DNA of 64,000 nucleotides from Actinomycetota bacterium (GCA_005773635.1 SXHN01000074.1:62001-126000), one strand, 5' to 3'. Positions 16,850 to 25,919 are shown, counted from the stretch's first letter. Translations and numbers: made by a program. The notes: generated by a model not told the origin, from the letters alone.

Positions 16850-17800
16850 ATGTTGAACATGCTGGCGGCATCGGCGCCATTCGACGGAACGACGTTCGGA
16901 TACGGTCTCTTCGCGGGCGCGCTGGCGGTTTTGGTGTCTGGGGTGTTGGCCTGGTGGTTGCCGAATGATCGGCCCGGCACGATCGGCGTGCCGATGGCGA
17001 TCGCGGGGTTCGCGGTGCTTCGTTGGCAGCTCGGTTCGGCGGGCGCTCCGATCGGCATCTTGGCCGCGGCCGGGCTACTCGCGGTTGCGACTGAACTCAT
17101 CGCGAGGGCAACTGCACGGCAAATGCCAGCCGCGTTATTGCTGGTGCTTCCGGGCGCCGCCGCATTCGTGGCGATCGATGTGGAGGGATTGTCGCTTGGT
17201 ACTCGCATCGGTTGTGGATTGGGTGCCGCGGCGACGGCGGTAGCGCTGAGCGATTTTGATCAGCGTCACGAACGGGATGGTCTTGCGGTTGCGCTGTTCA
17301 TCATGTCCTGTAGTGCGCCTTTGATTATGGTGCGCGCCAGCATTGCTGGGCCAGCACTGCTCGGCGCAGTCGTGCTGTTTGTCATCTTGTTGTTCCCGAA
17401 GCCACAGGCTCGCCTGGGCAACGCGGGGTGTGGCGCGATAGCTGCCATGTACTGGTGGGCGATCGCGCTCATCGCGCAAGATATCGGACCACGCGTGGGC
17501 GGCGGGTGGGTTGCAGTTGGCCTTTTGGGCCTTGAGCCGTTGAGTCGTGCCGTGCTGCCGGATTCGATTCGTCGTCAGCTGCGACGAAACGACAAGGATG
17601 CCCGGTGGCTCGTTACCACCACCGCCGTTGTTGCCCAAGGTGCAGTTGTGCTATTTGCCGTTGCGGTAACGGCTCGACAAGCGACGCTCGACATTGCATT
17701 GTTGTCGATGCTGCCAGTAGTGATCCTTGGCGTGTTGCTCTCGACCGTGGTGGTGCCGACGCCACGAAAGAAACGACGATCACGCAGCCGCGAAGTCTGA
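16850..17800 (+). CDS. Multi-spanning membrane protein of unknown function, paralog of 47786-48742
   Basis: The 316-residue product is almost entirely hydrophobic, with about nine or ten membrane segments (for example FGYGLFAGALAVLVSGVLAWWL, GIGVPMAIAGFAVL-like and VVILGVLLSTVVVP) and a strongly basic cytoplasmic tail RKKRRSRSREV. It has no catalytic signature that I recognise. It shares layout and several segments with the product at 47786-48742 (LLGAVVLFVILLFPKP against LVGAVLPLIVLVLPRP, then (L/I)EP(L/I)(S/A)R at equivalent positions). It starts 9 nt after the second PqqD-like gene, so it probably belongs to that operon. Glycan transport or a membrane partner of the modification system are possible roles, neither proved. 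Confidence 0.72.
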   Translation: MLNMLAASAPFDGTTFGYGLFAGALAVLVSGVLAWWLPNDRPGTIGVPMAIAGFAVLRWQLGSAGAPIGILAAAGLLAVATELIARATARQMPAALLLVLPGAAAFVAIDVEGLSLGTRIGCGLGAAATAVALSDFDQRHERDGLAVALFIMSCSAPLIMVRASIAGPALLGAVVLFVILLFPKPQARLGNAGCGAIAAMYWWAIALIAQDIGPRVGGGWVAVGLLGLEPLSRAVLPDSIRRQLRRNDKDARWLVTTTAVVAQGAVVLFAVAVTARQATLDIALLSMLPVVILGVLLSTVVVPTPRKKRRSRSREV

Positions 17801-19336
17801 ATTTCTTTGTTTCTTGCGAATTCGTTCGCTCAACGGCATGGCTAACAGCAGGAAGAGGAACGGCGCGATCTGGGTCCGTTGCCGCGCCAAGATTCCAAAG
17901 TTCGCGAAATTCGAGAACAAGAAAATGAACACGACGAGGTTGACGAACGCGTAAATCATGTAGCCATTCACTCGGCGCAAGTTGCGGGCGATGCGGGGGA
18001 AATTGCGAATCAGCAGTAACCCGATGAAGGTGGATTCAATTGCCGTCGCGAACTCCTGGGGCGACGGGGCTTCCCATGGCATTGGCCGCATGATGACAGT
18101 CCAGGTGGCATACGGAAAGTTGATCGGGTTCGTGATCTGGACCGCGGCGTTGTCGAATTGCGAGCCACCCTGTGACGTGCGATCGTCGGCTTCGGTTTGC
18201 GTCTCTGCTTGCACTTTGGAATCGGTGATATCACCATTGAAATACGCGCTCGCTTGGCCGAGCGTGAATGTAAGAATCGGGATGAAGAGCACGGCAGTGA
18301 CGATTGAGCTCACGATCTGACCCGAAGGGCGCTTGCGCACCACCATCGCGACGGCAGCACCGATCAAGATCACCAACGCCACGTGCGGACGCACGTAGGT
18401 GACCAACACCGTGCCTGCCCCTGCCAGGACTGCACCGCTCAGCGTCGCGTTGGTGATCATCCGAGCGAATCCCAGTGACGCCATGCCGAGCCCAAGAATC
18501 ACAACGGCTTCCTTGCCGAGCGAGGAAGGCCAATACGCCACTGACGGCATGAATAGCAACAAAATCAGATACTTGCGATCTTGACCAGGGGCAACTGTTC
18601 GGCGCATCGCCCGCCAAAACATCAGGTAGCCCAAAAAGCTAAACCAACCGAATATGAAGAACGCGGCCAGCGTTGACGGCGGAATCAGATCGTAGAGAAT
18701 ACCCGTTAGCAAGCGCAGAAAGTTGCTGCCGGTATAACTCTTGTAATTCGGAAGGTGACCTTGCGAAATGAATTCGGTGGCGATTCGCCGACCCTCCACA
18801 TCGTAGGTTTTGGCGTCCGATCGTTCGTAGATCGTGCCGCTGAACGAGATCCAATAGCGCAATAGGCTGGCGAGCAACTTCATCGCGAGACCAGCAACCA
18901 AGATCGGGTACTCGCCATGCATCGTGTCGGCAGCGACGCGTTTTAAGGCAAGTAGCGTGACGGTTCCGAGCACGATCATCACGAATCCAGCAGTGATCGT
19001 CTCGCCGTTGGAGAACGCGAAGCCTCCGGCCAACACCGAGAGTGCCGCGATGACCCCGGCCGCAGTGACCGCAAGCGCCCAACCCGGGGTCCGAACGCCG
19101 CTGTCGCTTGCGTTCGTGCGTGCGGTTACGGCATCAACTTCGGTCGGCGCGGGGCTGAACCGATTGTCGGGATCGAAGGCATCAAGGGTGTGCGCGGAGC
19201 TGGGACGTGCGGTTCGGTCGTGGCCAAGACGGGACCGGCCTCGAGCAGGTGTATCCGCTGGCGTCGCCGGTCGCGGTCGCGCCCGCCCCGAAATAGCCGG
19301 GGTGACGCTGTCGTCGTCGAGCCAATTGCCCCGCAC
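17780..19336 (-). CDS. Large multi-spanning membrane protein, candidate polysaccharide polymerase (Wzy-like)
   Basis: The 518-residue product has a hydrophilic, Pro/Arg-rich N-terminus (about 80 residues) and then roughly eleven membrane segments with one long extracytoplasmic loop near the C-terminus (about 390-450, KVQAETQTEADDRTSQGGSQFDNAAVQ). RSDAKTYDVEGRRIATEFISQGHLPNY after the first segments and the pattern SVAYWPSSLGKEAVVILG are typical of actinobacterial EPS-locus polymerase-like proteins, a highly divergent class. It is 37 nt downstream of the chain-length regulator/kinase gene, where Wzy genes often sit. Function therefore rests on topology and position. Its 3' end overlaps the convergent gene at 16850-17800 by 21 nt. 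Confidence 0.66.
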   Translation of the reverse strand: MRGNWLDDDSVTPAISGRARPRPATPADTPARGRSRLGHDRTARPSSAHTLDAFDPDNRFSPAPTEVDAVTARTNASDSGVRTPGWALAVTAAGVIAALSVLAGGFAFSNGETITAGFVMIVLGTVTLLALKRVAADTMHGEYPILVAGLAMKLLASLLRYWISFSGTIYERSDAKTYDVEGRRIATEFISQGHLPNYKSYTGSNFLRLLTGILYDLIPPSTLAAFFIFGWFSFLGYLMFWRAMRRTVAPGQDRKYLILLLFMPSVAYWPSSLGKEAVVILGLGMASLGFARMITNATLSGAVLAGAGTVLVTYVRPHVALVILIGAAVAMVVRKRPSGQIVSSIVTAVLFIPILTFTLGQASAYFNGDITDSKVQAETQTEADDRTSQGGSQFDNAAVQITNPINFPYATWTVIMRPMPWEAPSPQEFATAIESTFIGLLLIRNFPRIARNLRRVNGYMIYAFVNLVVFIFLFSNFANFGILARQRTQIAPFLFLLLAMPLSERIRKKQRNSDFAAA

Positions 19337-19373
19337 GGGTTACACCGGAGCCGAAAAGGGGAGCGGCATTGCG

Positions 19374-21260
19374 CTACTCGGCGTCGGCGTCGTTGTCGTC
19401 GATACGAACTTCGTCGCCGTCGTGATCGTTGTCGATGCGTTTGCCGCGACGGGCGAACCACCCGGGCTTGCGGGCCGGGCCGGCAGCCACAAGTGCGGTG
19501 TCGTCGAGCACGGCGGCCGTTTCGGCAGCGTCGGACCCGGCGGTGCCTACGCCACCCTCGGCCGCCTTGCGAGCTTGGACCACGCCAGTGCGCGAGCCGT
19601 ATCCGTAGCCATACGAGTAGCCGTAGCGGTATCCGTAGCCATATCCGTAGCCATATCCAGGCCGTGAGCTGATGGCGCCAATCAGCGCGATACCCACCAC
19701 TGGTGCGTCGAGGCGTTTCAATTGTTGTGATGCGCGGTTCAGTGCGGCCGATTTTGTCTTGGCGTCGCGGGCCAGCAGCACGACCGCATCGGAGAGATCG
19801 AGCAAGTCGAAGGTGTCGTTGGTGAGCAACAATGGCGGTGTGTCGATGATGACGATGTCGGCGATCTCACGAGCCGCGAGAATCGCGGCACGGCCAGCGA
19901 CGGCAGCCTCGGCCGGAGTGGAGTCGGGGCTTGAGCTGCCGATGAACTCAACCCCAGGGATTGAAGTGGTCTGGGTTGCGGCGTCGAGGTCGACGATTGG
20001 GGCGGACAGGCTGCCGGTGTTTTCGAGGTAGGGCTCGGCGTTGGCACCCAAGAAGCGGTGCAGGCGCTGACGTCGGAAGTCGAGGTCGACGACGATCACT
20101 CGTTTGCCAATTTCGGCGTATGCGGCGGCGAGGTTCGCGCTTGTCGTTGATTTACCTTCGTTTGGTCCTGGTGACGCGACGAGCAACGTACGGGGCTCGT
20201 TTTGGCCGCTTTCCGATTCGTTTGCCAGCCACATCAGCCCGATCGATGTGCGCAATCCTCGATACGAATCGGCCACGCCGGACAGCGGCGAGAGTTGGGT
20301 GAGTACTTCGAAGCGACGACGCCGGGTCGTGGTGACGTGCGGGATTTCGGCGAGCACCGGCAAGCGAGCGGCGGCCTCAGTCGCCGGGATGCCATAGACC
20401 GCGCTGTCGAATCGGCTGATCAAGAACGCGATCAGCGCGCCGAGCAGGAGCCCGAGCAGTAGACCTGCCGCGAGCCGTGGTTTCGCAGTTGTTGGGATTC
20501 CCGAGCTGGCGGCGTCGGGCACAACCTTGACCTCTGCCGATGACGCGCCTGCCGCGTCAAGAATCACCGGGCGTAACTCAACGAATTTACGCCCCTGTTG
20601 CAGCTTGCGGTTGATGTCGCCTGCGGTGCGTTGTGCCAGCACCCGGAGGCCACTTACCTTGCTGTTCGCGAGTGTCCGGCATCTGCGATCGAGGGCTGGG
20701 CAATTGGCCAACTCGATGACGGCCGCGTCGAGATCTGCATTGAATTTGGCCGACTTATCCTGCAGAGCTTTCAGTTCATTTCTGTAACCACTGTCGTAGC
20801 CACTCTGGATCTCGGCAACGAGTGTGTTCGCAAGGTCATCTGCAATCGCCTGCGCGAATTCACGATTTGTCGAAGTCACGGCGATGGTGAGCTGCGCGGC
20901 AACTTGGTCGGGCGTCACGGTTGCTTTTGCTCGCGCGTCACGCGTTACGAAGGTGACGAATTTCTTTTCGCCACGAGCAGTCTTTTCGCCGTTGATAGTC
21001 ACGGCCTGGGCGTCGAAGTGCGATGCGACCTCTCGAGGGACTGGACCGAATGTCGCCTTTGAAACCCATATGTCCCAGTTGCCGATGTTGCGGACAAGCG
21101 AAATCGCGGTGAGGCTCTGGGTCGCTTGGTAGGTGCGTTCTTGCCGCTGAGTTTTGGCGCCGGGCGTCGTGATCCACGCCACGGCCATTGTCGCCGCGGT
21201 GATAATGGCGATGACCCGCCAGCGCCTCCGCAGGGCGATCAAAAACTCCAATGCGTTCAT
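19374..21260 (-). CDS. Wzz/Wzc-type chain-length regulator fused to BY-kinase with alternating Tyr tail
   Basis: From the ATG at 21260 (AAGG five bases upstream) the 628-residue protein has a first membrane segment at about 14-31, an extracytoplasmic region with coiled-coil helix (ANTLVAEIQ...ELKALQDKSAKFNADLD), and a second membrane segment at about 263-283. A cytoplasmic kinase follows: Walker A PGPNEGKST (364-372), Walker A' VVDLDFRR (390-397) and Walker B IIDTPP (471-476). After the kinase, residues 536-554 have a tyrosine at every second position, ten in all. In Wzc and CapA/CapB, autophosphorylation of such clusters controls oligomerisation and polymer length. It is the likely regulator of the locus. 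The C-terminal about 75 residues are acidic and variable. Confidence 0.92.
   Translation of the reverse strand: MNALEFLIALRRRWRVIAIITAATMAVAWITTPGAKTQRQERTYQATQSLTAISLVRNIGNWDIWVSKATFGPVPREVASHFDAQAVTINGEKTARGEKKFVTFVTRDARAKATVTPDQVAAQLTIAVTSTNREFAQAIADDLANTLVAEIQSGYDSGYRNELKALQDKSAKFNADLDAAVIELANCPALDRRCRTLANSKVSGLRVLAQRTAGDINRKLQQGRKFVELRPVILDAAGASSAEVKVVPDAASSGIPTTAKPRLAAGLLLGLLLGALIAFLISRFDSAVYGIPATEAAARLPVLAEIPHVTTTRRRRFEVLTQLSPLSGVADSYRGLRTSIGLMWLANESESGQNEPRTLLVASPGPNEGKSTTSANLAAAYAEIGKRVIVVDLDFRRQRLHRFLGANAEPYLENTGSLSAPIVDLDAATQTTSIPGVEFIGSSSPDSTPAEAAVAGRAAILAAREIADIVIIDTPPLLLTNDTFDLLDLSDAVVLLARDAKTKSAALNRASQQLKRLDAPVVGIALIGAISSRPGYGYGYGYGYRYGYSYGYGYGSRTGVVQARKAAEGGVGTAGSDAAETAAVLDDTALVAAGPARKPGWFARRGKRIDNDHDGDEVRIDDNDADAE
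19599..19655 (-). repeat. Codon repeat encoding ten alternating tyrosines of the BY-kinase tail
   Basis: The coding strand here is a near-perfect 6-nt repeat of GGN TAY codons, broken only by single R and S residues (YRY, YSY). It encodes Y536 to Y554 of the kinase. Such a hexanucleotide tract could gain or lose Gly-Tyr pairs by slippage without shifting the frame, changing the number of phosphorylation sites. Confidence 0.9.
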
Positions 21261-21289
21261 GCTGCCTTCGCCTACACAACTCTTCGCCC

Positions 21290-21309
21290 GTACGTGTAGC
21301 CACACGTAC
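21290..21309. promoter_or_regulatory. 8-bp inverted repeat in the leader of the chain-length regulator gene
   Basis: The bases GTACGTGTAGCCACACGTAC form perfect 8-bp arms around AGCC, 30 nt upstream of the kinase start and within a 235-nt gap before the upstream GT4 gene. It is flanked by two direct copies of CTCTTCGCCCGTA (beginning near 21280 and 21319). It could be a repressor site or an RNA hairpin that affects translation of the kinase gene. No T-run follows on the minus strand, so a terminator is less likely. Confidence 0.4.
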
Positions 21310-21495
21310 CGTTCCGACCCTCTTCGCCCGTAGACAAACCCATCGGCACGGACAGTGCCCGCCCTGAGGTGTGTCGACTTGTTACGCGACAACGAGAGTG
21401 CCGCAAACCGGCACTATTACAGCACAGCAACCATGGCCCCGTCCATGGGAAGCGGCAGGAATTGCGCCTGTGTTCACACAAAGTGGCAAATTCCT

Positions 21496-22647
21496 TTACC
21501 GCCGAACGCGGTCGTACACCTGTTGGAGGACCTGAGTGACCTTGGCAGGGCTCCGATCCTGCGCCACCTGCGCCGATGCTGAGCCGAATGCTTGCCGCAT
21601 TGCGGGAGATGCCGCGGCAATTTCCAGCGCACTCGCCAACTGTTGTGGGTCGCTGGGGTGAATGACCCAGCCGGTTGCATCCTCTCGAACTGAATCGCCG
21701 AGCGCGCCCACATCGCTCGCGATGACGGGAAGGTGGTGGCTGTAGGCATCGTGGAGCACCGCGCTTTGGCTCGAAAAGGTGGTGTAGGGCAGTACGACAA
21801 CGTCGGATGCGCGGTACAGCTTGGCCTTTTCTTGCTCGGTGACGTATCCGATACACGCGGAAATTCGAGAGTCTCGGGCTGCCGCGTCCGTGACAAGGGC
21901 CTCGATATCAGCGAAGCCTCGGCCCGCGACTACGAGACGAATCGACGGTGCGTTGAGGAGCTGCATGGCTGCGAGCAGCACTTCTACTCCCTTGTTGCGG
22001 CGCAATGTGCCAAACAACAAGACTGTGCAGATTCCGTCGTCGGGTTGCGCCGGCCGGTCAGCGTCCTGAGTGGGGTATGCGCCGACCTCAGGCACGGCCC
22101 AGGGAACGAAGTGGATTCGTTGCGGATCCACGTCGAATTCCGCTGTGAGCCGAGTGCCCACGCTCGGATGGTGCACGACGATGGTGCCCGCGCTGCGGTA
22201 CTGCGCCGCCAAAAGCGTTCGCTCAACCCGCGAGGGCACCCGAGCTTGGTGTGGCACCACATCGTGGACAGTGCAGACCAGCGGGGCCCGCCGACCCAAA
22301 CGCGCCAAGCTGAGCCCGTCGGTGAAATAGTTGAGATACACAATGTGTGCCACATCAAATCCACCGCGCTTTACCGTGGTGTGGCGGTTCAAAGCCCGGC
22401 GCGGGTAGGTGGTCGCTCGTGTTGCGAGCCAACGTGCCCCGCCCTCCGACTTCTGTGGCACTGCCGGAACTGAATCGTCGATGTGGATCTGAGGGCCGTC
22501 GGTGCGGGGTGTTGGGTCGTGGCTGGTGGCTCCAGCGATGCGTCCCCGAATGGTGTGAAGCGTGACATCGTGGCCGCACCGCAGCAGTTCATTGCCGACG
22601 CCAAGTTCTTCGCTGCGCACAAACGGCCAGTACCAGTAGATACGCAT
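21496..22647 (-). CDS. Glycosyltransferase family 4 (GT-B fold)
   Basis: The 383-residue enzyme has the two Rossmann halves of GT4. The N-terminal half begins MRIYWYWPFVRSEELGVGNELLRCGHDVTLHT. The donor half contains VLLFGTLRRNKGVEVLLAAMQLL, then the nucleotide-sugar loop YRASDVVVLPYTTFSSQSAVLHDAYSHHLPVIASDVGALGD; an E in the usual EG(F/L) position is not obvious. It should transfer a sugar from a nucleotide donor to a lipid-linked or glycan acceptor at the inner face of the membrane. It starts 5 nt after the acetyltransferase stop and precedes the kinase gene on the same strand. Donor and acceptor are unknown. Confidence 0.88.
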   Translation of the reverse strand: MRIYWYWPFVRSEELGVGNELLRCGHDVTLHTIRGRIAGATSHDPTPRTDGPQIHIDDSVPAVPQKSEGGARWLATRATTYPRRALNRHTTVKRGGFDVAHIVYLNYFTDGLSLARLGRRAPLVCTVHDVVPHQARVPSRVERTLLAAQYRSAGTIVVHHPSVGTRLTAEFDVDPQRIHFVPWAVPEVGAYPTQDADRPAQPDDGICTVLLFGTLRRNKGVEVLLAAMQLLNAPSIRLVVAGRGFADIEALVTDAAARDSRISACIGYVTEQEKAKLYRASDVVVLPYTTFSSQSAVLHDAYSHHLPVIASDVGALGDSVREDATGWVIHPSDPQQLASALEIAAASPAMRQAFGSASAQVAQDRSPAKVTQVLQQVYDRVRR

Positions 22648-22652
22648 CGCAA

Positions 22653-23282
22653 TTACAGGGTGCGTTGTGATTTGGGAGGCAGCAGCCGGGCGGGAATTCC
22701 TACTGCGGTGTAGCCCGGCGGCACATCTTCGAGCACAACCGCGTTGGCGCCGACGCGGGCGCCGTTGCCGATGGTGATATCACCGAGCACTTTGGCGCCT
22801 GCGTGCACGCTTACATTGTCGCCGAGGATGGGGCGGGCGCCAGGGCGATCGAATCCGATTGTGACTTGTTGGTTGATCCAACAGTTTTCGCCGACTTTGC
22901 GGGCCGCCACGACTGTGGCAAATCCGTGCTGAATAAAGAGCCCGCCACCGATATCGGAACAGGCGAGGTGCAGCGTGCGCTCACCCGGATACAGCACTTT
23001 CGAGATGGCGCCCACGACGGCAGCCGCCAGGCCCCCGCGCCGAAGCCGGTAGCAGTAGAGCGTGCGGAATTCGGGGTAGCTCGCGATGAGCGAGAGCGTC
23101 GTGGCATGCGAGTTGTTGGTTGCTGTCGCCCAGCGGCGGACGTCGGCGGCGATCCTGATTTTGGATTGGTGCGCGAAGGGAAGTCCCAGGAGCATGGGCG
23201 CGAACCAAAGCTGGAGCAACGCGGACGCGACGCGACGAGCCTTGGTGTGCGCAGGAGCGGCTTCGGCTTCGGGAGTAGTCAT
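22653..23282 (-). CDS. Serine acetyltransferase-like hexapeptide-repeat acetyltransferase
   Basis: I take the ATG at 23282 (209 residues); the open frame runs to 23357 but that part overlaps the MBOAT gene's end. The N-terminal helical region ADVRRWATA...SLIASYPEFRTLYCYRL matches CysE-like proteins. The C-terminal half is a left-handed beta helix with hexapeptides (IGGGLFIQHGFATVVAARKVGENCWINQQVTIG, GDNVSVHAGAKVLGDITIGNGARVGANAVV) ending VPPGYTAVGIPARLL. The His in IQHG is the usual catalytic residue. In polysaccharide loci such proteins can acetylate sugars rather than serine, and the position between GT4 and MBOAT genes favours that, but it is not proved. Confidence 0.84.
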   Translation of the reverse strand: MTTPEAEAAPAHTKARRVASALLQLWFAPMLLGLPFAHQSKIRIAADVRRWATATNNSHATTLSLIASYPEFRTLYCYRLRRGGLAAAVVGAISKVLYPGERTLHLACSDIGGGLFIQHGFATVVAARKVGENCWINQQVTIGFDRPGARPILGDNVSVHAGAKVLGDITIGNGARVGANAVVLEDVPPGYTAVGIPARLLPPKSQRTL

Positions 23283-23316
23283 GACGTTGCTGCTATCTCG
23301 ACAAGCGGCGGGGTTA

Positions 23317-24744
23317 TCAGAATTGAAAATATATAAATGGGGTTGGTGCACCACCACTGAACACCAAAATTGCGACTACTGCCGCACCGGCGTAGGCGCC
23401 TTGGAGCCAGGCTGGCCACGCGGTGAGCGGCCGCCACTCGCGACGTCGCCGGTCGATGATGTCCATAGCAAACATGATGCAGAGAAACGCGACTATCAAC
23501 GTGAGATTGGGCCACCATGCTCCGGGGCGAGATCCGAGCAGCCCCGACTTGAATCCCTTGAAGAAATCGAGGGCAGCCTGCAGCGATTCGGCTCGGAAAA
23601 ACACCCATAACACGGTGACCAGGGTGAAGTTCCCAAGGATCTTCAATATCGTTGCGGGTGTAAATCGAAGCGTTTCATCGCGATCGGTGCTCCCGCTGAG
23701 CATCCGATGCACCGACAATGCAGCACCGTTGAGCCCGCCCCAGACGACGAAGTGCCATGATGCACCGTGCCAAAGGCCCCCCAACAGCATGGTGATCATG
23801 AGGTTGCGGTAGGTCTTGGTTCGCGAGCCGCGATTTCCGCCGAGCGGTACGTAGAGGTAGTCGCTCAGCCAACTCGACAGTGAGATATGCCACGTACGCC
23901 AGAACTCGGTGATGTTGCGCGCCAAGTATGGCTGTTCGAAGTTTCGGGCGAGCTCGATGCCAAGGAGTCGAGCAACGCCTCGCGCCATATCGGTGTAGCC
24001 CGCGAAGTCGCCGTAAATCTGGATCGAAAATCCGACGGCGGCGATCATCAGCGGAATGGCGCCTCGGCCATCCGTGCGGCCAAACACATCGTTGACGTAC
24101 CCGACGACGCCGTCGGCCAGTACCACCTTTTTGAACAGTCCGGTGAGGATCAACACCATTGCTGAATAGAAACGCTCTTTGTCGGGGAGGGTTCGCGTTT
24201 TGCGAAACTGCGGCAACATGTGCGCAGCGCGGGTGATCGGGCCCGCTACGAGCTGTGGGAAGAATGCGATGTAAATCGCATAGGTGACGATGTTGTATTC
24301 GGGCTCGCAGCGGCGCCGGTAGACGTCGATCGCGTAGCTGATTTCGTGGAAAACGTAGAAGCTGATGCCGACCGGAAGCGTGAATCGAAGCAGTGGATCG
24401 GCAACTGTGACGTTGATTTTGTCGAGCGCGCTGATCGCGCTGTCGATGAAGAACTCGAAGTACTTGAAGAACCCAAGCACGACGAGATTCACAGCGACGG
24501 AGAAGATCATCCATGCTCGGCGTCGCCGCTCGTCGTCACCCGCAGTATGGATGCGTTGGACCGAAAAGAAGTCGACGATTGTGGTGCCGGCAAGCAAGAA
24601 CAGAAAGCGCCAATCCCAAAACGCGTAGAACGAGTACGAGACCGCCACCAGCAAGAGATTCTGGAGCGTGCGAGTGCGCAGCGCCCAGTACAGCGGAAAC
24701 ACGAGCGCGAAATAGAGCGCAAATTGCAGTGAATTGAACGTCAT
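23317..24744 (-). CDS. MBOAT-family membrane O-acyltransferase (AlgI-like)
   Basis: The 475-residue membrane enzyme would move acyl groups across the membrane to an extracytoplasmic polysaccharide, as AlgI does for alginate and PatA/DltB do for wall polymers. It has about ten membrane segments. The family motifs are present: FWRTWHISLSSWLSDYLYVPLGGNR (from 281) and LGGLWHGASWHF (322-332), the latter holding the conserved active-site His326. The ATG at 24744 overlaps the stop of the SGNH partner gene (ATGA at 24741-24744), and no ribosome site is seen, so translation probably depends on coupling. The pair matches the AlgI/AlgJ arrangement. Confidence 0.93.
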   Translation of the reverse strand: MTFNSLQFALYFALVFPLYWALRTRTLQNLLLVAVSYSFYAFWDWRFLFLLAGTTIVDFFSVQRIHTAGDDERRRRAWMIFSVAVNLVVLGFFKYFEFFIDSAISALDKINVTVADPLLRFTLPVGISFYVFHEISYAIDVYRRRCEPEYNIVTYAIYIAFFPQLVAGPITRAAHMLPQFRKTRTLPDKERFYSAMVLILTGLFKKVVLADGVVGYVNDVFGRTDGRGAIPLMIAAVGFSIQIYGDFAGYTDMARGVARLLGIELARNFEQPYLARNITEFWRTWHISLSSWLSDYLYVPLGGNRGSRTKTYRNLMITMLLGGLWHGASWHFVVWGGLNGAALSVHRMLSGSTDRDETLRFTPATILKILGNFTLVTVLWVFFRAESLQAALDFFKGFKSGLLGSRPGAWWPNLTLIVAFLCIMFAMDIIDRRRREWRPLTAWPAWLQGAYAGAAVVAILVFSGGAPTPFIYFQF

Positions 24745-25853
24745 GAGGGAAACGCCGTGGACCACCACGGTAGCGATTTGAGACGCGCCGTGAGTTTTGG
24801 CGTGAACACCTCGCGTGCCGGTTCGGGCCAGAGGTGCTCGTAATCACGAAACGCCGAGTCGGGCATTGAGCGCACCAAATCATCGATCACCGAAACATTC
24901 AGCTGTTTGGCTTCCTGGGTGATTTGGCGTTGCCACTGCACGAACTGGGCCTCGCCCTTCGGGTGGAGCGGCAGGTAATCGCTCGGAACCGGCATGATCA
25001 CGATGACGACGTTGATGCCTTGGCGTTGCAGGGCCGCGACTGTTTCGCGGAATGCTTGGAGTTCGGCGTCGCCGACCTGAAAATCTTTCAGCTGTTTGTC
25101 TCGGACAGTCAGGAGATGGTTGGCCTTCATTTTCTTGAGCTGTTCAGGAGTCTTGGAGTCGTATTCCAACCGCCACGTTGCGCGTGCCTTGAGCGACTTC
25201 TGTTGAAGATACTTGGTCGCAGTTCCTTGCGCTGCTGACTTCAGCTCAAACGGATCGCGTAACGCGTCGCGGTGTTCAGACAGCGCGCTTGTTTCCAAAC
25301 CGCGGTCGAGGGAGCCGAAGAGCCCTTGCTGGCTCGCGCGCGCCGCGTTGTACTGATCGATCGGGTGGTCGGGCCGCCCACTATTGAAGTCGAGTGTCGA
25401 TATGCCCCAAACCACAACCCTGGGTTTGAGCCGAGGCACAACTTCTTCGAGGAGCCAGCGTTGCACCACCGTGGTTTGTGATCCCGGCAGTGCCACATTG
25501 TGCGCCGAGGTGTCAGGCCACTTCAGCTCCTTTTCCACCCTGGCGGCATCGACATCGCGGCGCACCATCGAGGTGCCGACAAATGTGACTCGGCTTGTGA
25601 CCCCGTTGGCGGCTAACACGTCCATGTCGTTGATGACGCTTTGTGACTGCCCCGAGAAGTACCGCAGCGGCTCGGGGAGCCGAGACTCTGCGACCCGAAC
25701 ACCGGCTTCGGCGACGCCGATGACCGCGAACATGGCGACGACGAACATCACAAAGGGATGCCGGCCACGTCGGGGCCGTTTGCTGGTTGCGGGTGTCGGC
25801 AAGGCAGGCTTCGAGGTTGTCGTGGGTTGATTGGCCACGGAGTCGTCGGTCAC
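24741..25853 (-). CDS. SGNH-hydrolase-like acyltransferase partner (AlgJ/DltD-like)
   Basis: The 370-residue protein has a basic N-terminus, one membrane anchor at about 33-50 (PFVMFVVAMFAVIGVAEAGV), and an extracytoplasmic SGNH-type domain. Visible are the nucleophile block VTFVGTSMVRRD with Ser95, the Asn/Gly region VALPGSQTTVVQRWLLEEVVP, VVVWGIST, and the catalytic Asp-His of DYEHL near the end (D-x-x-H). In AlgJ, AlgX and DltD this domain passes the acyl group delivered by the MBOAT partner to the polymer. It is first in a minus-strand operon running from 25853 to about 17780, and its promoter should lie in the 66-nt divergent gap before 25920. Confidence 0.86.
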   Translation of the reverse strand: MTDDSVANQPTTTSKPALPTPATSKRPRRGRHPFVMFVVAMFAVIGVAEAGVRVAESRLPEPLRYFSGQSQSVINDMDVLAANGVTSRVTFVGTSMVRRDVDAARVEKELKWPDTSAHNVALPGSQTTVVQRWLLEEVVPRLKPRVVVWGISTLDFNSGRPDHPIDQYNAARASQQGLFGSLDRGLETSALSEHRDALRDPFELKSAAQGTATKYLQQKSLKARATWRLEYDSKTPEQLKKMKANHLLTVRDKQLKDFQVGDAELQAFRETVAALQRQGINVVIVIMPVPSDYLPLHPKGEAQFVQWQRQITQEAKQLNVSVIDDLVRSMPDSAFRDYEHLWPEPAREVFTPKLTARLKSLPWWSTAFPS

Positions 25854-25919
25854 AGAGCGCCGCAGGGTAGTCGCAACTGGGGCGAGTTGCCAGGCGAAAA
25901 GTCGTTACTGTGGTCACGA

